From positions 1 to 51,210 of the forward strand of contig DIKT01000090.1 in NCBI GenBank assembly GCA_002424635.1: a stretch of DNA of 51,210 nucleotides, in the 5' to 3' direction. The stretch comes from Desulfobulbaceae bacterium UBA5611. GTDB taxonomy: Bacteria; Desulfobacterota; Desulfobulbia; Desulfobulbales; Desulfocapsaceae. Below, in pieces: positions 1 through 8,017 of this stretch (its first letter is position 1; each line of letters begins with the position of its first letter). Both the position numbers and the translations under genes were made by a program. Under the pieces are notes generated by a model, which worked only from the letters and a program-made list of their open reading frames with translations, ran no database searches and had not been told where the DNA came from.

Positions 1-1799
1 GCCGCAACCTGGAGCTGACCCAGACTATCATCGGCACCAGGCGGGAAGGATCGCTGCTGGCCGTGCTCGATCAGACCTGCACCCCGATGGGGGCGCGCCT
101 GCTGCGGCATCACCTCCTCTTTCCCCTCCAGGATGTGGCCCGCATTACGGCCCGCCTCGATGCCGTCGCTAATCTGTTTACCGACCGCCCGCTACGTCAG
201 GAATTGCGGGCGCAACTGGCCACCATCTATGATCTGGAGCGCCTGAACAGTCGCATGGTGCTGGGCAGCGCCAATGGCCGGGATATGCTGGCCATGCGCC
301 AATCACTGGCTATCCTGCCGGCCATCAAAAAGCTGCTGGGCCAATGCAGCGCCACCCGGTTGCTGCATATAAGCGCTGAGCTTGACCCGCTGATTGACTT
401 GCATCAACTGCTGTCTGCTGCCATCCATGAGGATGCCCCTATCACCCTGCGTGATGGCAATCTCATCCGCCCCGGCTACAATCAGGAGCTGGACGAGCTG
501 GTTCACCTGCTGCGCGATGGCAGACAGATGATTCTGGAGCTGGAGAATAAGGAGCGGGCGGCCACGGGCATTGCCAAACTGAAGGTGGGTTACAACCGCG
601 TATTCGGCTATTTTATTGAAGTCAGCCGGTTGCAGGCGGCACATGTACCCAGCCATTATATCCGTAAACAAACCCTGGTAAATGCCGAGCGTTTCATTAC
701 CCCGGAACTCAAGGACTTTGAAGACAAGGTCCTGGGCGCTCAGGAAAAACGCCTCGATCTCGAATACCAGCTCTTCACCCAAATCCGCAAACAACTGGCC
801 GCTGAAAGCCCGCGCCTGCTGAAAAGCGCGCAACTGCTGGCCCAGGTTGATTTTTTTACGGCCCTCGCGGAATGCGCCCACCGCTATCATTACTGCCGAC
901 CGGAAGTAAATGGCGGCGAGGCCATTATTATCAGTGAAGGCCGCCATCCGGTGATTGAGCGGTCGCTGCCCATTGGTAAATTTGTGCCTAACGATGTCAC
1001 TCTTGATCAGGACAGCCAGGAGGTGCTGATCATCACCGGTCCCAACATGGCCGGTAAATCAACAGTGCTTCGGCAGACGGCGCTCATCGTCCTCATGGCC
1101 CAGATGGGTTCCTTTGTTCCGGCCGATCGCGCCGTCATCGGGGTGGTCGACCGCATTTTTACCCGGGTCGGGGCCATGGATGATCTGCGCCGCGGTCAGT
1201 CCACCTTCATGGTCGAGATGAATGAGACCGCCAATATCCTTAATAACGCCACCGACCGCAGTCTGGTGATTCTTGATGAGATCGGCCGGGGCACATCCAC
1301 CTTTGATGGTCTGGCCATTGCCTGGGCGGTAGCTGAAGATCTGGTGACCAAAAACAACAGGGGAGTGAAAACCCTGTTTGCCACCCATTATCACGAACTG
1401 ATCGATCTGGCCCGCACCCAGCCCCGGGTGCGTAATTATTCTATTGCCGTGCGCGAATGGAACGATACCATCATCTTCCTGCATAAGCTGGTGGAGGGCG
1501 GCACCAACCGCAGTTATGGTATCCAGGTGGCCGCCCTGGCAGGGGTTCCAGCCCGGGTTGTCCAGCGGGCCGGAGAAATCCTGGCCAATATCGAGACCGG
1601 GGAACTGGACCAGGACGGCCGCCCCTGTATCGCCCGAGATCGCAGCCGGCCAACTGGAAAAAAACACCCCAGCCAGCTCTCCCTCTTTACCCCGGCCGAT
1701 CCTTTGCGGGACTACCTGCAGCAGATCAAAGCCGACACCCTTTCCCCACGGCAGGCCTTGGATATTATCTATGAAATCGAGCTCCTGCTGCAAAAATAA
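1..1799 (+). CDS. mutS: DNA mismatch repair protein MutS, 5'-truncated by window edge
   Basis: MutS recognises mismatches and small loops in DNA and, using ATP, recruits the rest of the mismatch-repair machinery. The reading frame is open from base 3, where it begins RNLELTQTI, a conserved MutS core stretch; the N-terminal mismatch-reading and connector domains lie outside the window. About 598 residues remain: the core/lever and clamp regions, then the ABC-type ATPase with Walker A GPNMAGKST (near 1039-1065), the segment RRGQSTFMVEM, Walker B LVILDEIGRGTSTFDG (near 1261-1305) and the switch FATHYHEL. The C-terminus carries the usual beta-clamp-like LSLF tail segment and a helical dimerisation end. 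Full MutS is about 850-880 residues, so roughly the first third is missing. No frameshift is seen. Confidence 0.97.
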   Translation, partial: RNLELTQTIIGTRREGSLLAVLDQTCTPMGARLLRHHLLFPLQDVARITARLDAVANLFTDRPLRQELRAQLATIYDLERLNSRMVLGSANGRDMLAMRQSLAILPAIKKLLGQCSATRLLHISAELDPLIDLHQLLSAAIHEDAPITLRDGNLIRPGYNQELDELVHLLRDGRQMILELENKERAATGIAKLKVGYNRVFGYFIEVSRLQAAHVPSHYIRKQTLVNAERFITPELKDFEDKVLGAQEKRLDLEYQLFTQIRKQLAAESPRLLKSAQLLAQVDFFTALAECAHRYHYCRPEVNGGEAIIISEGRHPVIERSLPIGKFVPNDVTLDQDSQEVLIITGPNMAGKSTVLRQTALIVLMAQMGSFVPADRAVIGVVDRIFTRVGAMDDLRRGQSTFMVEMNETANILNNATDRSLVILDEIGRGTSTFDGLAIAWAVAEDLVTKNNRGVKTLFATHYHELIDLARTQPRVRNYSIAVREWNDTIIFLHKLVEGGTNRSYGIQVAALAGVPARVVQRAGEILANIETGELDQDGRPCIARDRSRPTGKKHPSQLSLFTPADPLRDYLQQIKADTLSPRQALDIIYEIELLLQK

Positions 1800-1912
1800 G
1801 ATCTTTGCACAATTGCAGCCTTAAGAGCACTCTTTTCCCCAATGCAGCCAGTAACCATACATATTTTCTTTTGCCATACAGACAGCTTTTATGTATAGTT
1901 TGCCTCAATCTA

Positions 1913-1991
1913 ACCCCGATGAACGGGATAAGTGCCTTTCGCAGATTGTTTTCTTGCAAAAAAAACAAGAAAACAATCTGTAAGGCACTAA
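1913..1991 (+). repeat. 79-bp double-hairpin dispersed repeat, copy A
   Basis: The element starts with a small hairpin (CCCG, loop ATGAA, CGGG). A long imperfect palindrome follows, with arms GTGCCTT(TCG)CAGATTGTTTTCTTG and its complement around a run of eight A. A second copy lies at 49558-49636 in the opposite orientation with a single base difference, in the small loop. It sits between mutS and the amidase and is probably untranslated, although the amidase frame stays open through it. The shape resembles REP/MITE-type elements moved by REP-associated transposases; no transposase is in the window. Confidence 0.85.
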
Positions 1992-2047
1992 TATTGATAC
2001 TTTTTTCAGCACTTACTCTTCTTCTTACAATCAATAGATTGTTACTC

Positions 2048-4012
2048 ATGCGCCGTATTGTCATTCTTTCATTTCTTGTCATACTGAGCCTGCTGCCCTT
2101 GACGGCAGGTTTACTCTTATGCGATGAAATGGGGCCAGGGACAGAAGCCACCGGCGAGAACACAGCAGCCGATAAAACTCCTGTGACAGAGATGGTTCTG
2201 GCCACAAAATTCGAGCAGGCCACAGTCTATTTCACCGAACTGCAAAATGATCCTGAGCGGGTCAGTTCCACGGCAGGCTGGAACATTGCCGGCGAGAACT
2301 TTCAAAAGATTCATGACCTGCAGCCTAAATCAGGATATGCCGCCGCCAGTTTATTCATGCTGGGACGGGTCAGCTACAGCAGATACATACAATTCAAAGA
2401 GCCCGCGGATCTTGATAAAGCCCTGCTGTATTATCAACAAGTCACCAGCCTGTTCCCTTGGCATCCACTGGCTGATGATTCTCTTTTAACGCTGAGCCGT
2501 ATCCAGCTTGAGGATAAAAAAAATCCCCAGGAAGCAGCCAGCATCCTGACCAGAATAACCTCCGAATACTACAGCGATGATCTGGCCGCCAAAGCAATGG
2601 CTAAACTGCAGGATCTGGCCCGGGAATATAACACTCCCCTGCCGCCGGCAATAGCCGCACCTACTGCTGATTCATCCCCGGCGGCAATCGAATCATCAGC
2701 AATGGATCTGTCAGCCCTGCCGAATGTAAAAAACCGCTCCTATGTCCTGCCGGTCACCTACTGGTCTTCCGATAATTATACCCGCGTGGTAATTAATACC
2801 TCGCGGCCCGTCGCTTATAAAGAAGAACTCCTGGAAAAAATCGGCGACCAGCCACGACGCCTTTTCATCGATTTTGACAAGAGTTATATCGAACCGAAAT
2901 ACCGGGCCCCGGTTCCCATCAAAGACGGTTTGCTGCAGCAGATCCGCACCGCCCAGTTCTCACCTGATACTGTGCGGGTGGTTTTTGATATCGAGTCCAT
3001 CAAAAGTTATAAAATCTACAGCCTGCCTGATCCTTTCCGGGTTATTGTTGATGTCCATGGCCAAAGCAAAGCCCCGGTCGCAGGCCAGGAGGCAACAGTT
3101 TCATCATCAGGGAGTCGGCCCGCTGACATGGATCTGGCCTTTCCTTCCAAGGTCAAACCGGATCACCAAGCAATTGATTCCAGCCTGGCCACCAAGGGCA
3201 TAGTGTTACCGGTTATTATCCTGCAGGATTATAAAAAGATAAAATTTTCAAAAAATTCTAAAGACCGTGCTCCGGAAAAGGATGCGCCCCTCACTTCCCC
3301 TTTACTTTCTCTGGCCCAGCAATTAAATCTGGGAGTCCGGCGTATCGTCCTTGATCCTGGTCATGGCGGTAAAGATCCCGGGGCTTCAGCCTTCGGTATG
3401 CATGAAAAAGATATTGTCCTGCAAGTAGCTAAAAAACTGGCCGTCAAGCTGCAAAAAGAACTGGGTTGCGAGGTCATTTTAACCCGTAGCGAAGATGTCT
3501 TTCTGTCACTTGAAGAACGTACTGCCATTGCCAACACCAATAGCGCTGACCTCTTCATCTCTCTGCATCTCAACGCCCATCCCTCCGCCAGGGTCTATGG
3601 CTTTGAGACCTATTATCTCAACCTGACCAGTGATCCTGATGCCATTCGCGTCGCCGCCCTGGAAAATGCCACCTCATCCCATCAATTAAGCGATCTGCAG
3701 AATATTCTGTCGGATATTATGAAAAACTCAAAGATTGATGAATCATCCCGGCTGGCCCATAAGGTGCAGGCCTCTCTGTTTGCAGGACTAACGAATAGAA
3801 AATATCCGCAGGTGAAAAACCTTGGTGTTAAACAAGCCCCTTTTTATGTCCTGATCGGCGCCGAAATGCCCGCGGTCCTCATTGAAATGGCCTTTATCAG
3901 CAACAAGACCGATGCAAGTCAAGTGAAAAAAACCGGCTATCAGGACGCCCTCGCCGCGGAAATATTCCAGGGTATTCAGGGATATATCAGTACGATGACT
4001 GCCAGTCTGTAA
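2048..4012 (+). CDS. N-acetylmuramoyl-L-alanine amidase with AMIN domain (AmiC-like)
   Basis: This is a zinc amidase that cuts the bond between N-acetylmuramic acid and L-alanine in peptidoglycan, acting in the periplasm during cell separation. I chose ATG 2048 (654 aa) because a signal/anchor segment (RRIVILSFLVILSLLPL) follows at once; the frame is open back to 1805, but that stretch holds the palindromic repeat. No clear Shine-Dalgarno supports either start. After the signal come a helical TPR-like region (about 60-190) and an AMIN-type beta domain (about 224-339) that would target the septal wall. The catalytic Amidase_3 domain starts at about 430: LDPGHGGKDPGA gives zinc His439, then Glu453, His507 in SLHLNAH and catalytic Glu613 in LIEMAFISN. 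All key residues are present, so it should be active. The TPR-like extension is an addition to the usual AmiC layout. Confidence 0.9.
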   Translation: MRRIVILSFLVILSLLPLTAGLLLCDEMGPGTEATGENTAADKTPVTEMVLATKFEQATVYFTELQNDPERVSSTAGWNIAGENFQKIHDLQPKSGYAAASLFMLGRVSYSRYIQFKEPADLDKALLYYQQVTSLFPWHPLADDSLLTLSRIQLEDKKNPQEAASILTRITSEYYSDDLAAKAMAKLQDLAREYNTPLPPAIAAPTADSSPAAIESSAMDLSALPNVKNRSYVLPVTYWSSDNYTRVVINTSRPVAYKEELLEKIGDQPRRLFIDFDKSYIEPKYRAPVPIKDGLLQQIRTAQFSPDTVRVVFDIESIKSYKIYSLPDPFRVIVDVHGQSKAPVAGQEATVSSSGSRPADMDLAFPSKVKPDHQAIDSSLATKGIVLPVIILQDYKKIKFSKNSKDRAPEKDAPLTSPLLSLAQQLNLGVRRIVLDPGHGGKDPGASAFGMHEKDIVLQVAKKLAVKLQKELGCEVILTRSEDVFLSLEERTAIANTNSADLFISLHLNAHPSARVYGFETYYLNLTSDPDAIRVAALENATSSHQLSDLQNILSDIMKNSKIDESSRLAHKVQASLFAGLTNRKYPQVKNLGVKQAPFYVLIGAEMPAVLIEMAFISNKTDASQVKKTGYQDALAAEIFQGIQGYISTMTASL

Positions 4013-4045
4013 AGAGCCGTTATCAAATCTGTTACGGTACCATAA

Positions 4046-4516
4046 ATGAGCGATCAGAACGATAAAGAGCCCCGGATCCTGTCTACCTTGCTGACCGGTA
4101 TCAGCCGTCATCAAGGCTGGCAGCTGCAACTGGACAGGCACAGCCTTTTTCTTCACTGGAACAAACTGGTGGACAAAAGTATCAGCACCCATGCCCAGCC
4201 ATTGAAGATTATCGGCAAGGTGCTCTGGCTGGAGGTGACCAACTCGGCCTGGATGCACCAGCTGCAATTCGAGAAGATTATGCTGCTGGAGAACCTGAAT
4301 AAAACGCTACGTCTCTCCCAGCTGGAAGATATCCGTTTCACCCTGCTCGACAGACAAAAAGCGGCAGAACAGAAAAAACAGCAAGTTCATTTTATCCAGC
4401 CCGATGCCACCGCCCGAGAGGCCTTTGAAAGACAGATAGCTATTATTGACGGTGTCGAGATTAGAGATTCATTGATGAGTCTCTGGTATCTGTCTCATTC
4501 CTGCCGGCAAAGCTAG
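4046..4516 (+). CDS. DUF721 (DciA-like) protein
   Basis: This 156-residue soluble protein matches the DUF721 family by its central core (HWNKLVDKSISTHAQP, then VLWLEVTNSAWMHQL). That family includes DciA, the helicase-loading factor of bacteria that lack the phage-derived loader DnaC. If orthologous, it would help put the replicative helicase DnaB on DNA. The family core lies at about residues 15-110, followed by a charged, low-complexity tail. The gene begins 33 bp after the amidase stop and may be co-transcribed with it. DUF721 proteins are diverse and some have no known role, so the family is firmer than the replication function. Confidence 0.75.
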   Translation: MSDQNDKEPRILSTLLTGISRHQGWQLQLDRHSLFLHWNKLVDKSISTHAQPLKIIGKVLWLEVTNSAWMHQLQFEKIMLLENLNKTLRLSQLEDIRFTLLDRQKAAEQKKQQVHFIQPDATAREAFERQIAIIDGVEIRDSLMSLWYLSHSCRQS

Positions 4517-4540
4517 CAGGTACTGCGCCGGAAAAAGAAC

Positions 4541-4570
4541 TTGACCGGAATTATCACCATCCATTATCTT
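4541..4570 (+). promoter_or_regulatory. possible sigma70-type promoter upstream of cysK-cysS
   Basis: TTGACC (4541-4546) is followed 18 bp later by TATCTT (4565-4570). Four or more bases match at each box. The distance to the ATG at 4705 leaves a leader of about 130 bases that carries a partial repeat. Weak, read by eye only. Confidence 0.3.
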
Positions 4571-4612
4571 AAGGGAGTCTTAAAAATGAGGCTTTTCGTG
4601 CACAATCAAGGC
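4571..4612 (+). repeat. partial copy of the MITE-like repeat
   Basis: This stretch matches the first ~42 bases of the full copy at 38661-38795 with only a few differences: AAGGGxGTCTT, AAAAATGAGG, TTTTCGT, AATCAAGGC. After AATCAAGGC the similarity fades, so this is a truncated or decayed end. Confidence 0.65.
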
Positions 4613-4704
4613 ATCCGTAAATATTTTATAATCAACCGCATATCTGTCACCATTGACCAATGCTGTCCGTAATTGGCCCACCTTTTTAGCGGGAATAGTC
4701 ATTA

Positions 4705-7041
4705 ATGCTCTATAATAATGTTCTAGAGGTCATTGGCAACACGCCTCTGATTCGGATCAATCGCCTGTGTTTCAATACCCAGGTTCGGCTGTACGGAAAA
4801 TTGGAATCCGCCAACCCCGGCGGTTCAGTCAAAGAACGTATTGCCTTGGCTATGATCGAGGCCGGTGAAAAAAGCGGCGAACTGACACAGGACAAGATCG
4901 TGCTCGAGGCCACCAGCGGTAATACCGGCATAGGACTGGCCATGGTCTGCGCGGCCAAAGGTTACCGCTGTCTGCTGATCATGTCGGAATCGGCCTCGCT
5001 TGAACGGCGCAAGATCATGCAGGCCTATGGTGCTGAGATCCTGCTGACCCCGGCTCACCGCAGTACCGACGGGGCCATTGAAAAAACCTACGCCATGGCC
5101 CGTGAGCATCCGGAACGCTATTTCCTCACCGATCAATTTAATAATGATGCCAACTGGCAGGCCCATTATATAACGACAGCACCTGAAATCTGGCAGCAGA
5201 CCGATGGCCAGGTAACCCATATTGTCACTACTCTCGGCACTTCCGGCACCGCCATGGGATTGTGCGCCTGGTTCAGCGAGCATCAGCCGCAGGTCCGGAT
5301 CATCGCCGTCGAACCCTTCCTCGGCCATAAGATCCAAGGCTTAAAGAACATGAAGGAATCATATCGCCCGGGCATCTTTGACAAATCAAAACCGAGCGAA
5401 ATCGTCAATATTAATGATGAAGACGCCTTTGCAATGGCCAGGATGCTGGCCCGCAAAGAAGGCCTGCTGGTAGGGATGAGCAGCGGCGCCGCCATGGCCG
5501 CAGCCATCAATCTGGCTGACAGGTTAGAAAATGGCTTAATTGTCACCCTGCTACCGGACAGCGGCGAACGTTATCTGAGCACACCGCTTTTTACGCGCAA
5601 GACCCAGAACGACGAAAAAAAATCGCAGTTGCGCTTTTTCAATACCCTGAGCAAAAAGAAAGAGGTCTTCACCCCTCAGGTCGAAGGCAAAGTCACCTTT
5701 TATACCTGCGGACCCACCGCCTACGAACCACCCAATCTCTCTTTGTGTCGCCGTTTTATCGTCACCGACCTGATCACCCGTTACCTGGAAAGCAAGGGCC
5801 TGACCGTGGATTCCTATATGAACTTCACTGATCTGGATGACAATACCATTGATGGGGCCAGCCGCGCCGGACAGTCGCTGCCCGAATTCACCAGCCGCTA
5901 TATTGACGGCTTCATGGAGGCCATCGACGCCTTGGGTATTAAACGGGCCACCGGTTATCCCAAGGCGTCGGAGCATGTGGCCGATATGATCGAAATCAGC
6001 CACGAGCTGATCCATAAGGGCTTTGCCTATGAAAAACATGGCTCCATTTATTTTGATATCTCCAAATTCAAACGTTATGGCCGCCTGTCAGGTATTGATC
6101 TGAGCAAAATCAAACTGGGCCGCACCGTGGATCTCGACAATTATGAAAAGGATAATCCCCGCGACTTTACTCTGCTCAAACGCTCCACCCTGGCGGAATT
6201 GAAAGAAGGGATTTTTTTTGAGACCGACTGGGGCAATATCCGGCCAGGCTGGCATATCGAATGTTCGGCCATGTCCACCCGTTATCTGGGCACCACTCTT
6301 GATATCCATACCAGCAGTCGCAATCTGATCTTTCCCCATCATGAAAATGAGATCGCCATTGCCGAGGCCTTAACCGGCAAGCCCCTGGCCAAATATTGGC
6401 TGCACTCCGAGCTGCTGCTGGTGGAAGGTAAGATGATGTCAGCCGAGGCCGGCAATATAGTGACCTTAAATGATCTGATCCTGCGCGGTTTTACCACCCG
6501 CGAAGTCCGCTTCATGTTGCTCTCGGTCCACTACCGCAAACCGCTGAATTTTTCCTTTAAAAGACTCATTAACGTCCGCACTGCTTTACGCCGCATAGAT
6601 GAGTTTACCTGCAAGCTCCTCTGTCTGCCGCCGGGTAAACCGCACCCGGAGATCGTCGCCTTTGTCTCCACCATGACTGAGCAGTTTTTCGAGGCGATGG
6701 ATGATGATCTTAATGTCTCCAAAGGCATGGGCGCCATCTATAAATTCATCAAAATCGCCAATCCCATCCTGCATGTCAACCATCTTGATCATGATCAGAA
6801 AAAATACATTCTGGACAGTTTCAACAAGATCAATCAGATCCTGCAGATCTTTCGCCTGACAGGCTGCCCCCTGGCCCCGGCCGTTAATACCTTGATTGCC
6901 CGCCGGGAGAAGGCCAGGGCTGACAAAGACTGGCAGGCCGCCGATGATGTGCGCGATGAATTGCTGCGCCAGGGCATCCAGATCATTGATACGGCAACCG
7001 GACCAGTGTGGAATTCCCTGGACCAAAAAAAGGAAGAATAG
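4705..7041 (+). CDS. cysteine synthase fused to cysteinyl-tRNA-synthetase-like domain
   Basis: One 778-residue frame holds two enzymes of cysteine metabolism. Residues 1-295 are a PLP-dependent O-acetylserine sulfhydrylase (CysK/CysM): PLP lysine Lys43 in NPGGSVKER, substrate loop TSGNTG (70-75), phosphate loop GTSGTAMG (178-185) and PDSGERYLST near the end. It should make cysteine from O-acetylserine and sulfide. From about 325 to the end the chain follows class I cysteinyl-tRNA synthetase, including YTCGPT (Cys335), WHIECSAMS (Cys520) and FPHHENEIA (His545-Glu549), the zinc site that binds the cysteine thiol. The two ATP-site signatures are degenerate: HIGH is replaced by NLSL (344-347) and KMSKS by KMMSAEAGN (576-584), losing the second catalytic lysine. 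The second half may therefore not charge tRNA. No frameshift is seen, and GGGAA precedes the ATG. Confidence 0.9.
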   Translation: MLYNNVLEVIGNTPLIRINRLCFNTQVRLYGKLESANPGGSVKERIALAMIEAGEKSGELTQDKIVLEATSGNTGIGLAMVCAAKGYRCLLIMSESASLERRKIMQAYGAEILLTPAHRSTDGAIEKTYAMAREHPERYFLTDQFNNDANWQAHYITTAPEIWQQTDGQVTHIVTTLGTSGTAMGLCAWFSEHQPQVRIIAVEPFLGHKIQGLKNMKESYRPGIFDKSKPSEIVNINDEDAFAMARMLARKEGLLVGMSSGAAMAAAINLADRLENGLIVTLLPDSGERYLSTPLFTRKTQNDEKKSQLRFFNTLSKKKEVFTPQVEGKVTFYTCGPTAYEPPNLSLCRRFIVTDLITRYLESKGLTVDSYMNFTDLDDNTIDGASRAGQSLPEFTSRYIDGFMEAIDALGIKRATGYPKASEHVADMIEISHELIHKGFAYEKHGSIYFDISKFKRYGRLSGIDLSKIKLGRTVDLDNYEKDNPRDFTLLKRSTLAELKEGIFFETDWGNIRPGWHIECSAMSTRYLGTTLDIHTSSRNLIFPHHENEIAIAEALTGKPLAKYWLHSELLLVEGKMMSAEAGNIVTLNDLILRGFTTREVRFMLLSVHYRKPLNFSFKRLINVRTALRRIDEFTCKLLCLPPGKPHPEIVAFVSTMTEQFFEAMDDDLNVSKGMGAIYKFIKIANPILHVNHLDHDQKKYILDSFNKINQILQIFRLTGCPLAPAVNTLIARREKARADKDWQAADDVRDELLRQGIQIIDTATGPVWNSLDQKKEE

Positions 7042-7149
7042 AGCGGCTGCCAGTCGAATCTTGTATTCTTTTTATCCTTTTGTTACTGTGCACAGAATTA
7101 AGGTATGCAATCTGACCTTGCCGGCTAACCTAAAACAGAAGAATTCGAT

Positions 7150-8010
7150 ATGAATAAATTCGTCCAAAGTGCTTTCTGTGCCATTACCGCTCTTATCCTG
7201 CTGTTTCCTCCTGCCCTGTCCGCCGTCACCCCCGCTGCCCAAAATGAAACGCTAATATTGGGTGTCTTCCCTTATATTTCGGCGAATCAGATGATGGAAC
7301 AGCTCGCCCCCCTGTGCAGACGCATCGAAGAGGCACTGGGCAAAAAAGTTACCCTCGTCTCTGCCCCCGATTTCAGGAGTTATGTGGACCGGACAACCCG
7401 TGGTGACTATGACCTGGTGCTCACAGCCGCCCATATGGGAGTGCTGGCCGAAAAACGCGATGGCTGGCAGCGGGTAGTACAATCCGGCCAAAAAACGGCA
7501 ACGGTGCTGCTGGTCCGGCAGCAATCCAGCATCCAAAAAATAGAAGACTTGCGTCACAAGAGAATAGCTGTTGGTAATAAACAATCAATAACCTACGTTC
7601 TAGCTCAACAGGCAATTGCTGAGAAGGGCATTATTCTCGGTCAGGATATGGAAGTTATCGATACCGCCACTTTTTCCAACGTGGTCCAGTCAGTGCTGCT
7701 GGGCGAGGCCGATGTCGGCGCCACTCCGACCCTGCTCTGGGATACCTGGGAGCACGTCAATGCCGACCAGCGTCATCAGCTTCGGGAGATATACCGGGCT
7801 ACACCAGCAGCCCCATCTTTTCTGGTAATGGCCAGTCCGAAGACCGATCAGGCAACGATCCGCCTCTTGATCGGCTCACTGCTCAGCTTCGAGGATACCG
7901 TCGCAGGCCAGTCTTTTTTTCAGAAAAGCCAGTTTGAGTCCTTCCAGCCGCTAGACGATGCAACCATGGACAGCGCCCTGCCGTTTGTCCCTGTCCTTAT
8001 GCAACCATAG
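7150..8010 (+). CDS. PhnD-type periplasmic substrate-binding protein
   Basis: This 286-residue exported protein has a clear signal peptide (hydrophobic core FCAITALILLFPPALSA, cleavage near residues 25-30). A type 2 periplasmic-binding fold of the phosphate/phosphonate (PhnD) family follows: LILGVFPYISANQM, then FRSYVDRTTRGDYDLVLTAAHMG, LRHKRIAVGNKQS and LLGEADVGATPTLLWDTW. PhnD-type proteins bind oxyanions such as phosphonate, phosphite or phosphate. No transporter permease or ATPase gene is nearby. The next gene, 7 bp downstream, is a membrane-bound hybrid kinase, so this protein more likely presents a ligand to a sensor than feeds a transporter. The ligand cannot be read from sequence. Confidence 0.85.
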   Translation: MNKFVQSAFCAITALILLFPPALSAVTPAAQNETLILGVFPYISANQMMEQLAPLCRRIEEALGKKVTLVSAPDFRSYVDRTTRGDYDLVLTAAHMGVLAEKRDGWQRVVQSGQKTATVLLVRQQSSIQKIEDLRHKRIAVGNKQSITYVLAQQAIAEKGIILGQDMEVIDTATFSNVVQSVLLGEADVGATPTLLWDTWEHVNADQRHQLREIYRATPAAPSFLVMASPKTDQATIRLLIGSLLSFEDTVAGQSFFQKSQFESFQPLDDATMDSALPFVPVLMQP

Positions 8011-8017
8011 TGACAAC

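Noticed and set aside
1059..1793. 244-codon frame antisense to mutS
   Set aside because: It shadows the mutS ATPase region, which is clearly coding; no ribosome site or motif.
1805..2047. N-terminal extension of the amidase to 1805
   Set aside because: It would translate the 79-bp palindromic repeat and precede a good signal peptide, so ATG 2048 is preferred.
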